Of a DNA stretch of 64,000 nt, positions 18,379 through 26,623 are shown one piece after another (position 1 is the stretch's first letter; every line of letters begins with the position of its first letter). A program made the position numbers and the translations under genes. A model generated the notes under the pieces. The model had not been told where the DNA came from. It searched no databases and saw nothing but the letters and a program-made list of their open reading frames with translations. The stretch is taken from assembly GCF_016865445.1 (NCBI RefSeq), contig NZ_AP024412.1, positions 682,001-746,000 of the forward strand. The letters are read 5' to 3'. This stretch comes from Mariniplasma anaerobium. Lineage in GTDB: Bacteria > Bacillota_I > Bacilli_A > Acholeplasmatales > Acholeplasmataceae.

Positions 18379-19521
18379 ATGAAAGAATTTTATCTAGATT
18401 ATGCTGCTACAACGCCACTTGATAATCGCGTATTAGATTTTATGAAGCCATTTTTGGAACATAAATTTGAAAATCCTTCTTCAATGCATAGTCATGCAAT
18501 TGAAAATAAAAAAGCAATCAATCAAGCAAGAAAAAAGGTAGCTGATGCACTTAATGCTTCACCAGATGAGATATTTTTCACTTCAGGAGGCACCGAATCT
18601 ACTAATTGGGCAATTAAAGGTTATGCATTTAAAAACCCAGATAAGAGAGAAATCATCACATCTAAGATAGAACATAAAGCAACTTTAAACACACTTCATT
18701 TTTTAGAAACTCAAGGGTATAAAGTTACATATTTAGATGTTGATGCATATGGTTTGATAGATCTAAAACAATTAGATCAAGCAATCAATGAAAATACTTT
18801 AATGGTTTCTATCATTTATTCTAATAATGAAATAGGAACGATTCAAGATGTTAGATCAATATCCAAAATTTGCAGAAGACATCAAACAAAGCTTCATTTA
18901 GATGCTGTTCAAGCTTTTGCACAACTTGATATTGATCTTCAAGATTTAGATGTAGATTTTTTAACAATATCAAGTCATAAATTTTATGGACCAAAAGGTG
19001 TTGGAGTACTGTATGTGAAAAAAGGTTTAGAATTAGAACCTTTAATTCATGGAGGCTCACAAGAAAGTAAACAACGTGGAGGAACTGAAAATCTATATGG
19101 TGTTGTAGGTATGGGAGAAGCAGCAAGAATTGCAAGATTAGAATTAGAAAAAAACAGAAATCATTATCAAATGTTGCAAATAGATTTTCATCAAAAAATG
19201 ATGAATGCATTTGATGATATTAAATTAAATGGTACACCTTGTGGTTCTAATCGATCTTACAATAATTTATCTTATGCATTTAAACATGTTTTAGGTCATG
19301 AATTTCATTTTCAACTTAATAAATTAGGTGTTTTTATTTCAAATGGAAGTGCATGTAATGCACAATCTATTGAACCAACACATGTTATTAAAGCAATAAA
19401 TGTAGAAAAAGAATATCAACCATGTGTGATTAGAATATCATTTGGAAAATATTGTAAGTTAGAAGATCATGATGAAATCATCAAAAGATTTAAACAAGCT
19501 TATGATGAAATAAGAAACTAA
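18379..19521 (+). CDS. Cysteine desulfurase (NifS/IscS family)
   Basis: This 380-residue PLP enzyme releases sulfur from cysteine as a persulfide for Fe-S clusters or tRNA thiolation. It has TSGGTESTNWAIKG for cofactor binding, the PLP lysine in SSHKFYGPKGVG (Lys201), GGSQESKQRGGTEN, and the catalytic Cys326 in SNGSACNAQS on a short loop (class I-like). It sits third in a tight group with the Trx/CcdA-like gene and the 97-residue gene, a thiol and sulfur theme. Confidence 0.95.
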   Translation: MKEFYLDYAATTPLDNRVLDFMKPFLEHKFENPSSMHSHAIENKKAINQARKKVADALNASPDEIFFTSGGTESTNWAIKGYAFKNPDKREIITSKIEHKATLNTLHFLETQGYKVTYLDVDAYGLIDLKQLDQAINENTLMVSIIYSNNEIGTIQDVRSISKICRRHQTKLHLDAVQAFAQLDIDLQDLDVDFLTISSHKFYGPKGVGVLYVKKGLELEPLIHGGSQESKQRGGTENLYGVVGMGEAARIARLELEKNRNHYQMLQIDFHQKMMNAFDDIKLNGTPCGSNRSYNNLSYAFKHVLGHEFHFQLNKLGVFISNGSACNAQSIEPTHVIKAINVEKEYQPCVIRISFGKYCKLEDHDEIIKRFKQAYDEIRN

Positions 19522-19579
19522 GTATATTAACTTTTTACTAAAACGACAAATATAATCAAAAACTCTATGGGAGATTTTT

Positions 19580-19999
19580 ATGACAGACTTAATGCAATTT
19601 ATATTTATCACATTAGCTATAATCGTTTTTTCATCTTTCTTGTTAACTGGGCTAAGAATGGCAGTTCATCGATATTTTGATTTTCAAATCGATAAGAAAT
19701 TGTTTTATGAATATCTAGTATTTCATTTGATATCTTTATTAAGCGCTGGAGGAGCATTCTTATTTATCCCGTTTGGACAAACTGGTGTCGTTAACTATGC
19801 TGTTTTATCTTTTTGGATTATTTTTGTTACTACCATATTAATTTTAGAATATTTTATATTTTATAGACGTCATTTTAACTATGAATCAGGTAATAAATAT
19901 TTCGTTTTCTTAATCGTTTCTTATTTTGCAAACACACTTATCCTAGTTGTGGTTTTAAATGTGTTGATTATCGTAGGCGGCGTACTTGGTGTCATATAA
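19580..19999 (+). CDS. Four-helix membrane protein of unknown function
   Basis: This 139-residue protein has four hydrophobic segments (about residues 5-25, 45-65, 70-95 and 112-137). A GGGAG site lies 8 nt before the ATG. No motif is recognised. A terminator follows. Confidence 0.65.
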   Translation: MTDLMQFIFITLAIIVFSSFLLTGLRMAVHRYFDFQIDKKLFYEYLVFHLISLLSAGGAFLFIPFGQTGVVNYAVLSFWIIFVTTILILEYFIFYRRHFNYESGNKYFVFLIVSYFANTLILVVVLNVLIIVGGVLGVI

Positions 20000-20028
20000 A
20001 GTTTAGTTTAATGTAAATGAAATTTTTA

Positions 20029-20063
20029 TAAACACATACACTTCAATTTATGAAGTGTTTTTT
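20029..20063 (+). terminator. Probable Rho-independent terminator
   Basis: ACTTCA pairs with TGAAGT, extended by AAACAC/GTGTTT with a 4-nt bulge, and is followed by Ts. Confidence 0.7.
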
Positions 20064-20083
20064 ATTTAGACTATATCTAATCA

Positions 20084-20124
20084 TTAAGTTTTAGTTAAGT
20101 AACTTAATTTTCACTTAAGTTACT
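20084..20124. promoter_or_regulatory. Repeat-rich regulatory region upstream of the GGDEF-EAL gene
   Basis: TTAAGT occurs at 20084 and 20095, an 11-bp period as in OmpR/PhoB boxes. It overlaps a perfect 10-bp inverted repeat, AGTAACTTAA (20098-20107) and TTAAGTTACT (20115-20124). An extended -10-like TGATATAGT follows at 20144-20152. The motif TTAAG(6 nt)TTAAG recurs at 52894, upstream of another gene. Confidence 0.45.
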
Positions 20125-20174
20125 AACTATTGAATTTCTTATTTGATATAGTTAAAAAGAGGAGGTCTATATGA

Positions 20175-22544
20175 GTGAACCAAAGAAGATTTAAATTATT
20201 TGCAAAAATTGGATATGCCACATTGTTTATATACATATTGTATGTAGCTATTGCCGTAGCGGATAAAGAGCTTTTTTTCCTATATTATTCAATAACTTCA
20301 GGGGCACTTGTATTAATCTCAATACTTTTAATGATTGTAGCTATAATAGAAAGAAGAAAGTCACTTATCATTTCATCATTAATCTTCATTGCATTATTTA
20401 TAGCAGAAATTATTATCAGATCAATTTATCAATCATTTAATGATATATTAATTAATTATACTATTGAAACAATCTATCAAATCATATTTGCTATCGCGGT
20501 TGCGATTTTTGGATTTGGAATCTTAGATTTTTTATCATTTATGCAAAAAAGAAAGAACATTCAGGAACTTGCATTTGAAAATAGTAGTGCAATATATATT
20601 GAATATGATAAAAGCGCAAAAACATTTATATTTGAGTATTCAAAGAGCTTTTCAAAAGCTCATCACATTAACAAACAAACTAGAAAATATTCACTAGAAG
20701 AAATAAAATCATTTACAAAAGAAATAGATAGACACAAACTTATTGAAATTTTAGAAAAAAATAACGTTGAAAACACAACAGAAATAAATATTAAATTACC
20801 AGATTTAAATAATTACTTATCTTTTTACTTTTATGCAACAAAAACTAATAATCACTATTTATGGATTGCTTTTGATGTATCCGATATGGATTTAATGAGA
20901 AAGCAGTTAACAATAACAAAAAATCAGTTGAAGGAATTGTCGATATCTAATAAAAAAGTTATTGAAAATACAAACGAACTTATAGTTATTCTTGATATGA
21001 ATGGAAATGTCATACAGGCTTCAAATAAATATTGTGAGATATTTAACTATGATCCTGATGAGATAGTGGGAGTTTATGTTAATGATATTGGGAACAGATA
21101 TCATAGTGATTTCGATGAATGGATAAAAGATGTAGCTGAAAAAAAAATTACAACCTCAGTCACAAAATATAAAAAAAATGACGAAGATTTTCTTATTTCA
21201 TGGAAGAATGTATTGTTAAATGATGGAGATGGCAAACCAAAATCTATTATTTCTATGGGAGAAGATATTACTAAAATAACAAATTTAAGAAATTCATTAG
21301 AATATCAAGCTAATTATAATCAGATTACTGGATTATTAAATAAAAATGGTTTAAATAAACGTATTAAAGAATTGAAAGATGTTAGATCAGCAGCTTGTTT
21401 TAATATTGATATTGATGAGTTTTATACAGTTACTGATTATTATGGTATCCAGATTTCAGAACAACTCTTAAAAATTCTAGGAAATGAATTAAAAAATATC
21501 ATATCAAGCAATGATATACTAGCAAATCAAAGTGAAGATCAATTCTTATTAATTTTAATTAATCCTTCGAAAGTATTAATTGAAAAGACAAAAGAGATTT
21601 TAGAAGAACAAATTGTTAAATCTTATACTATTGGTGATCTTTATATACAAATAAAAAAACGAATTGGTTATGCAATATATACCGATGACACTAAAAATTT
21701 TAATGACTTAATCAATTATGCAGCGCTAGCATCCTATCATAAGCCAGACACACAATACAACCAAGTAACTAGATATCAACCAATTATGAAAGAAAACTTA
21801 GAAAATAACATTATTTTAGGAAATAGACTTTTTGAAGCAATCAAGAATAAAAAAATAGATATTCATATGCAATATATTATGGATGCCTCGACTCAAAAAG
21901 CTATTTATGTAGAGGCTCTTGCTAGATGGCATGATGACGTACTAGGTTTTATTGTTCCTGATGAGTTTTTCAAAGTAGCAAGAAAATCCAATTTAATTGA
22001 AATGTTAGAATTAAATTTAATCGAAAAAAGTCTATCTAGTTTTAAAATTCTTAAAGAAAAAGAAGGTCAACAAGATTTAAAACTTACAATCAATTTGACT
22101 CCAGAAATGTTTTTAAAAGAAGGATTTGCACAACAATTCTATGATATTACTATACTTAATCAGGTTAATCCAAAAGATGTTTTTGTAGAAGTATCTGAAA
22201 ATACATTTGTACATAATAACTTTATATGTAATGAAATGATAAAAAGGTTTAAATCATTTGGATTTTATATAGCAATAGATGATTTTGGTAGTATGTATTC
22301 ATCCCTAGCTGTTTTAGAAAACATAGAGTATGACATGATTAAAATTGATGGTAGTATTATTAATCACTTAGAATCAAAGAAAAATCATGCAATTGTTGAG
22401 ATGATAAGCAGAATTGGCAGTTTGTCTCATAAAATAATTGTTGCTGAGCTTGTAGAATCAAAAGAAGTTAGTGATATTTTATTAAAAGTAAATATTTACT
22501 TACAACAAGGCTATTACTTCCATAAACCACAAAAAATGATATAA
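20175..22544 (+). CDS. Membrane PAS-GGDEF-EAL protein, probable cyclic-di-GMP phosphodiesterase
   Basis: About four membrane helices (residues about 12-115) are followed by a PAS domain (about 255-370; LIVILDMNGNVIQASNKYCEIF), a GGDEF domain (about 375-540) and an EAL domain (about 545-789). The GGDEF signature is replaced by SEDQF (453-457), so cyclase activity is unlikely. The EAL side keeps EALAR (Glu580), NLTPE, EVSE, DDFGS, KIDG, the Glu of AELVE and QGYYFHKP, so hydrolysis of c-di-GMP is plausible. The start is GTG, 9 nt after AGGAGG. An ATG 4 nt upstream is out of frame and stops after 7 codons. Confidence 0.88.
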   Translation: MNQRRFKLFAKIGYATLFIYILYVAIAVADKELFFLYYSITSGALVLISILLMIVAIIERRKSLIISSLIFIALFIAEIIIRSIYQSFNDILINYTIETIYQIIFAIAVAIFGFGILDFLSFMQKRKNIQELAFENSSAIYIEYDKSAKTFIFEYSKSFSKAHHINKQTRKYSLEEIKSFTKEIDRHKLIEILEKNNVENTTEINIKLPDLNNYLSFYFYATKTNNHYLWIAFDVSDMDLMRKQLTITKNQLKELSISNKKVIENTNELIVILDMNGNVIQASNKYCEIFNYDPDEIVGVYVNDIGNRYHSDFDEWIKDVAEKKITTSVTKYKKNDEDFLISWKNVLLNDGDGKPKSIISMGEDITKITNLRNSLEYQANYNQITGLLNKNGLNKRIKELKDVRSAACFNIDIDEFYTVTDYYGIQISEQLLKILGNELKNIISSNDILANQSEDQFLLILINPSKVLIEKTKEILEEQIVKSYTIGDLYIQIKKRIGYAIYTDDTKNFNDLINYAALASYHKPDTQYNQVTRYQPIMKENLENNIILGNRLFEAIKNKKIDIHMQYIMDASTQKAIYVEALARWHDDVLGFIVPDEFFKVARKSNLIEMLELNLIEKSLSSFKILKEKEGQQDLKLTINLTPEMFLKEGFAQQFYDITILNQVNPKDVFVEVSENTFVHNNFICNEMIKRFKSFGFYIAIDDFGSMYSSLAVLENIEYDMIKIDGSIINHLESKKNHAIVEMISRIGSLSHKIIVAELVESKEVSDILLKVNIYLQQGYYFHKPQKMI

Positions 22545-22571
22545 AAAACTGTCTTAATTGACAGTTTTTTT
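22543..22571 (+). terminator. Rho-independent terminator
   Basis: AAAAACTGTC-TTAATT-GACAGTTTTTT follows the EAL gene directly. Confidence 0.92.
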
Positions 22572-22584
22572 AATGAAGTTTATA

Positions 22585-22593
22585 TGCTATAAT
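22585..22593 (+). promoter_or_regulatory. Extended -10 promoter for the esterase operon
   Basis: TGCTATAAT lies 22 nt before the ATG, after the preceding terminator. Confidence 0.6.
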
Positions 22594-22614
22594 GTTATAG
22601 ATGAGAGGTGACAT

Positions 22615-23346
22615 ATGAAATTTCATTTAAATAGTGGTAATAGCTATGATTTAAATTTGATAGATGACTTAAAACGAGATCTTGTATTGATATTACCAGG
22701 TGGCGCATATCAGTATGCATCTGAAAGAGAAGCTGGTGTTGTTGCAGATGCTTTTTCTGATCTTTTTCATCAAGCGATATATTATTATAGAGATTCTCAA
22801 ATACTTTATCCTAAAATTAACGATGAAGCATATGAACTTTTAAATATTTTAAAACAACATGAAAAGATCAATAATATTTATATCATTGGTTTTAGTGCAG
22901 GTGGACATTTTGCAGCTATGATCTCAAATTTATATCCTGATTATGTAAAAAAACTTGTATTATGCTATCCAGTGATTACGACAAATCCTAGATATATGCA
23001 TGTAAATTCTTTTGTAAATTTATTTGGTAAAAAACCAACTACAGATGAACTAGAAGAAGTATCAATGGAAAGAAAGATACATTCTCAATTTCCACCAACA
23101 TTTATCATGCATACGATGACCGATACAAGTGTTCCGGTGGAAAATTCATTATTATTTATTGAAGCATTAAAAGCAAATAAGGTTTATGTAGAAAGCCATT
23201 TATATCCAACAGGTAGACATGGTATATCTATTGCAACAAAAGATGTACGTTATGAAGATATGACTGAGAAAGATTACCTAGATACTTATGGATACATTTC
23301 TGATTGGGTAAGACTAGCTAAATTATTTTTGAAAAGAGGACTTTAA
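22615..23346 (+). CDS. Alpha/beta hydrolase, probable carbohydrate or short-chain esterase
   Basis: This 243-residue protein has LILPGGAYQYASEREA (oxyanion-hole loop), the nucleophile elbow IGFSAGGHFAA with Ser, the acid residue in MTDTSVPVE and a C-terminal His in TGRHGIS. This is the layout of acetyl-esterase/BD-FAE-like enzymes. There is no signal peptide. Its stop codon overlaps the ATG of the peptidase gene, so the genes are coupled. Confidence 0.88.
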   Translation: MKFHLNSGNSYDLNLIDDLKRDLVLILPGGAYQYASEREAGVVADAFSDLFHQAIYYYRDSQILYPKINDEAYELLNILKQHEKINNIYIIGFSAGGHFAAMISNLYPDYVKKLVLCYPVITTNPRYMHVNSFVNLFGKKPTTDELEEVSMERKIHSQFPPTFIMHTMTDTSVPVENSLLFIEALKANKVYVESHLYPTGRHGISIATKDVRYEDMTEKDYLDTYGYISDWVRLAKLFLKRGL

Positions 23347-24029
23347 TGACACATATATTATTAAGTAGAGGTATCATTGGTAGAGATGATATGGTCAAAG
23401 AGTTAAAAAATATAATAAAAAAAGAGTATAAAGTTTGTATATTAGCTTTTTCATTTTTTGATAAACACATAGATTCAAAAGAAGACTATGATTTATACTA
23501 TAAAAAAGGTGGAGAATACTATCAAAAAATGATAGATAGTTTTGCACCATATGATATTAAAGAAAGTCAAATATCTTGGATATATTATTTTGATGATACA
23601 AAAGAAAGCGCAAAACAAAAAATAAGTGACGCTGATATCATCTATTTTCCAGGTGGATCACCTGATCAAATGATGACACGTATTATCGAGTTTGAATTAA
23701 AAGAACATATAGAAGCACAAGACAAAATATTCATAGGTTCTTCAGCCGGCACAATGATTCAGTTTGCTGATTACCACATATCAAAAGATATAGATTACGA
23801 TTGTTTTAGTCTTCAAGAAGGATTAACTTTAATTAGTGATTTCATCATTGAAGTACATTATAGAAGAAGAAAAAAACAAAAGAGTGCATTAAGAAAAATG
23901 CATCGACTAACACATAAGAATATTTATGGAATACCTGATAATGGTGCCATTATCTATGATAATAATAAAATCATATTACTTAATGATGCATCGCAATTAT
24001 ACAACCACAAAGGAGTCATTAGAAAATGA
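23346..24029 (+). CDS. Peptidase E-like (S51 family) class I glutamine-amidotransferase-fold protein
   Basis: This 227-residue protein has IIYFPGGSPDQMM and IGSSAGTMIQF, the latter holding the nucleophile Ser of the S51 family (GxSAG), and a late His-rich region (EVHYRRRKK). Known relatives are Asp-specific dipeptidases and cyanophycinases. The gene overlaps both neighbours by a few bases (ATG on the previous stop; ATGA at its end). The exact substrate is unknown. Confidence 0.82.
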   Translation: MTHILLSRGIIGRDDMVKELKNIIKKEYKVCILAFSFFDKHIDSKEDYDLYYKKGGEYYQKMIDSFAPYDIKESQISWIYYFDDTKESAKQKISDADIIYFPGGSPDQMMTRIIEFELKEHIEAQDKIFIGSSAGTMIQFADYHISKDIDYDCFSLQEGLTLISDFIIEVHYRRRKKQKSALRKMHRLTHKNIYGIPDNGAIIYDNNKIILLNDASQLYNHKGVIRK

Positions 24030-24766
24030 AAAAGTTTTTAATAATTTATATTATCATCAGTTTATTATTTGGTGTCGCGATTTACTTTGTAACCTTAACA
24101 TTAGCTTATAATCAAAGAGTATACGATGTCTACTATGAGTTGGCTGATGAAGCAGTAGCAACACTTGATTTTGATGATTTCATCAGTATGCAATCTATTT
24201 CTTATCAGAAGATTCATCGAGAAGAAACTGATTCGTACACGATTGATGTTTATCATGTAATTGGGAAAAATGATGAAACCTATATTAATCAGTTTGGTCT
24301 ATTCATTGTACCAACACAAGAGGTTGATTTTGCTCTTGATGTAGAAGATTTAGATGACCAAACTGGTATTAGAGTTATTAAATTAAATGGCGAAGATGCA
24401 AATGAAACTATATATGAAACTTATACAGAACCAAGTTATGAAGGTGCCGCTGTTAGTTATGGATTATCTTTAATGTCATTTTATTTTTATGCAATTGATT
24501 TTGATGAAGATCTAGAATTAGAAATTGAACTGTATGATTATAATGGAGATATGTTTGCTAATTTTAATCAAAATATTATTTCTCAACAGTATCCAGATTT
24601 AGATGATGGATTTAGTCCAGGCATGGATGCTGATTACTTAGCAGAACTCATCGATCAAGATACTTATGTCTATCCAAAACTCATTAGAAATATGACAATT
24701 TTCATCGTTTCTGATATCATTCTAGGTTCACTTATATATTTTTTTATTAAGAGAAAGAATCAATAA
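24026..24766 (+). CDS. Membrane protein with large external domain, unknown function
   Basis: This 246-residue protein has an N-terminal membrane helix (about residues 3-25), an acidic external region of about 190 residues rich in Asp/Glu, and a C-terminal helix (about 222-240) followed by a short basic tail. No family is recognised. It is translationally coupled to the peptidase gene by an ATGA overlap and is followed by a terminator. Confidence 0.7.
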   Translation: MKKFLIIYIIISLLFGVAIYFVTLTLAYNQRVYDVYYELADEAVATLDFDDFISMQSISYQKIHREETDSYTIDVYHVIGKNDETYINQFGLFIVPTQEVDFALDVEDLDDQTGIRVIKLNGEDANETIYETYTEPSYEGAAVSYGLSLMSFYFYAIDFDEDLELEIELYDYNGDMFANFNQNIISQQYPDLDDGFSPGMDADYLAELIDQDTYVYPKLIRNMTIFIVSDIILGSLIYFFIKRKNQ

Positions 24767-24784
24767 TTTCTTTCTCTTTTTTTT
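24751..24784 (+). terminator. Rho-independent terminator
   Basis: GAGAAAGAAT pairs with the downstream ATTTCTTTCTC arm and is followed by a long T run. It overlaps the end of the membrane-protein gene. Confidence 0.85.
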
Positions 24785-24793
24785 CTGTTTAGA

Positions 24794-24821
24794 TTGATTT
24801 TTATTTTTTATCAATTATAAT
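24794..24821 (+). promoter_or_regulatory. Promoter of the GH30 gene
   Basis: TTGATT and TATAAT are spaced by 16 bp. The -10 box covers the ATG at 24820, which rules that ATG out as the start. Confidence 0.7.
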
Positions 24822-24843
24822 GAGTAAAGTAGAGGTGAATATA

Positions 24844-26148
24844 ATGAAACATATTAGAACCAGTAAATATGATAATGAAAGATTTAATATAGTGAAAGAA
24901 AAAGAAACATTCCCAAAGCTTACAATGGAGCTTAAGATTGATCCGAATAAAACAATGCAGTCGATCATAGGTTTTGGTGGAGCATTTACTGAATCAAGTG
25001 CATATAATCTTTTAAGAATCAGCAAGGAACAAAGATTAAAAGCTATTAAAGATTATTTTGATCCAGTAGATGGATTAGGATATACCCTTGGTAGAGTATC
25101 CATACACGGATGCGATTTTAGTTTAAATAGTTATTTATATATTGATGATTATGATGATTCGCTTAATTCATTTTCAATTAAACGAGATCAACCAATCATT
25201 GATTTAATTAATGATGCATCAGCTATTAGAAAACAAGACATTAAAATTTTAGCTTCTCCTTGGACACCACCATTTTGGATGAAAGATAATAATTCACCCA
25301 TTAGAGGCGGAAAATTGTTACCAAAATATGATCAAATCTGGGCAGACTATTTTGTTAAGTTTATTAAAGCTTATGAAGAAAAAGGTATAAATGTATTCTC
25401 AGTTACAGTTCAAAACGAGCCTATGGCAGCTCAAAGATGGGATTCATGTATTTTTGAAGCTGATGATGAAGCAAGATTTGTTAAAGTTTTAGGAAAGACT
25501 TTCAAACAACATGATTTGAAACAAAACATTTATATATGGGATCATAATCGTGATCAAATGTTAGAAAGAACTAAAGCGGTTTTAAAAGACAAAGAAGCGT
25601 ATAAGTATGTTTATGGAACTGCATTTCATTGGTATGATCAAGAAGAATTTGAAGAAGTAAAAAAAACACATGACGCATTTCCAGAAAAACATTTACTTTT
25701 TACAGAAGGCTGTCAAGAAAACGGGCCACATCTTGGAGATTATGCTATTGGTGAAAGATATGGCAGAAATATGATAAACGATTTTAGAAATTATAATGAA
25801 GGATATATTGATTGGAATCTATTTTTAGATGATGTCGGTGGACCTAATCATGTAAATAATTTATGTTCTGCACCGATACATATTAAAGTTTTTAATGAAG
25901 AAGTTTATAGAAATTTGAGTTACTATTATATTGGTCATTTTTCTAAATATATTATGCCAAATGCTGTTCAAATTGAATCTAAAGGGGATAAAGATTTATA
26001 TTATATTGCTTTTAAAAATCCAGATGATAGTTATGTTGTTATTATTCAAAATGAAAAAGAACAAGATTTCAAAATCAATATAAAAGGATTGAAAAAACCA
26101 ATCGAGGTTCTTAGTAAAGCACATAGTATTTCAACATTATTAATTTAA
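24844..26148 (+). CDS. GH30-family glycoside hydrolase (beta-glucosidase / beta-1,6-glucanase type)
   Basis: This 434-residue cytoplasmic enzyme has the GH30 features: MQSIIGFGGAFTESSA, SPWTPPFWMK, the acid/base Glu192 in VQNEPMAAQRW and the nucleophile Glu288 in LLFTEGCQE, ending in a short beta-sandwich. GH30 members cleave glucosylceramide, beta-1,6-glucan or xylan. Next to a beta-1,3-glucan locus, removal of beta-1,6-linked glucose branches of laminarin is the likely job (inference). The ATG is preceded by GAGGTG. An IS element sits 22 nt past the stop. Confidence 0.88.
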   Translation: MKHIRTSKYDNERFNIVKEKETFPKLTMELKIDPNKTMQSIIGFGGAFTESSAYNLLRISKEQRLKAIKDYFDPVDGLGYTLGRVSIHGCDFSLNSYLYIDDYDDSLNSFSIKRDQPIIDLINDASAIRKQDIKILASPWTPPFWMKDNNSPIRGGKLLPKYDQIWADYFVKFIKAYEEKGINVFSVTVQNEPMAAQRWDSCIFEADDEARFVKVLGKTFKQHDLKQNIYIWDHNRDQMLERTKAVLKDKEAYKYVYGTAFHWYDQEEFEEVKKTHDAFPEKHLLFTEGCQENGPHLGDYAIGERYGRNMINDFRNYNEGYIDWNLFLDDVGGPNHVNNLCSAPIHIKVFNEEVYRNLSYYYIGHFSKYIMPNAVQIESKGDKDLYYIAFKNPDDSYVVIIQNEKEQDFKINIKGLKKPIEVLSKAHSISTLLI

Positions 26149-26156
26149 AGTTAAAT

Positions 26157-26166
26157 AAAAAGGAGC
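26157..26166 (+). terminator. Left arm of the GH30 terminator, split by the IS element
   Basis: AAAAAGGAGC here pairs with GCTTCTTTTT at 27412-27421 (one G-T pair). With the IS and one TAT copy removed, the loop is ATATC and a T tail follows. The two arms now lie 1.2 kb apart. Confidence 0.75.
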
Positions 26167-26170
26167 ATAT

Positions 26171-26210
26171 TGAACTGCTCCCCGTTTAGTAGACATTAAA
26201 TAAAAAGGGG
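26171..26210. repeat. Left terminal inverted repeat of the IS
   Basis: It starts TGAACTG. The inner block 26188-26210 matches the right end at 19 of 22 positions. Confidence 0.85.
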
Positions 26211-26297
26211 CTTAGTGGTTTTAAGGGGTTTGAAATTCGAGGAAAATTTTAATTTAGGCACTTTCATACTACAATTAAGTATGGAGGTGTTTTTATT

Positions 26298-26582
26298 ATG
26301 GCAAAAAAAGGACAAATTTTTAAGAAGTATCCTTTAGATTTGAAGCTAAAGATTGTGAAAGAAAAAATTGATGTTGGAAAGAGTTATAAATTTCTTTCAG
26401 ATCATTATAAAATTAGCGAAGGAACCATAACGACTTGGGTATATATGTATCGTAGAGATGGGGGACTTGATATCAAACAAAAAGGCAGACCAGTAGAGCT
26501 AGATATAGACTACAAAGAACGCTATGAAATCTTAAAAAAATTCCAGGACTTCTTGGGGGTGGTCGAACAAAAGAAAAAATAA
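26298..26582 (+). CDS. IS3-family transposase OrfA
   Basis: This 94-residue protein contains a helix-turn-helix (YPLDLKLKIVKE... YKISEGTITTWVYMYR) as in IS3-family OrfA proteins, which bind the IS ends. It stops at TAA directly after a run of six A (26574-26579). The -1 frame is open from there into OrfB, so an OrfAB fusion made by programmed frameshifting is expected. GGAGG lies 13 nt before the ATG. Confidence 0.9.
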   Translation: MAKKGQIFKKYPLDLKLKIVKEKIDVGKSYKFLSDHYKISEGTITTWVYMYRRDGGLDIKQKGRPVELDIDYKERYEILKKFQDFLGVVEQKKK

Positions 26583-26623
26583 TTTTTATTGATAGATACC
26601 GAAAAACATATAACCTTAGATCA

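Noticed and set aside
24820-24843. Earlier in-frame ATG for the GH30 gene
   Set aside because: It overlaps the TATAAT box and lacks a ribosome binding site. GAGGTG precedes the ATG at 24844.
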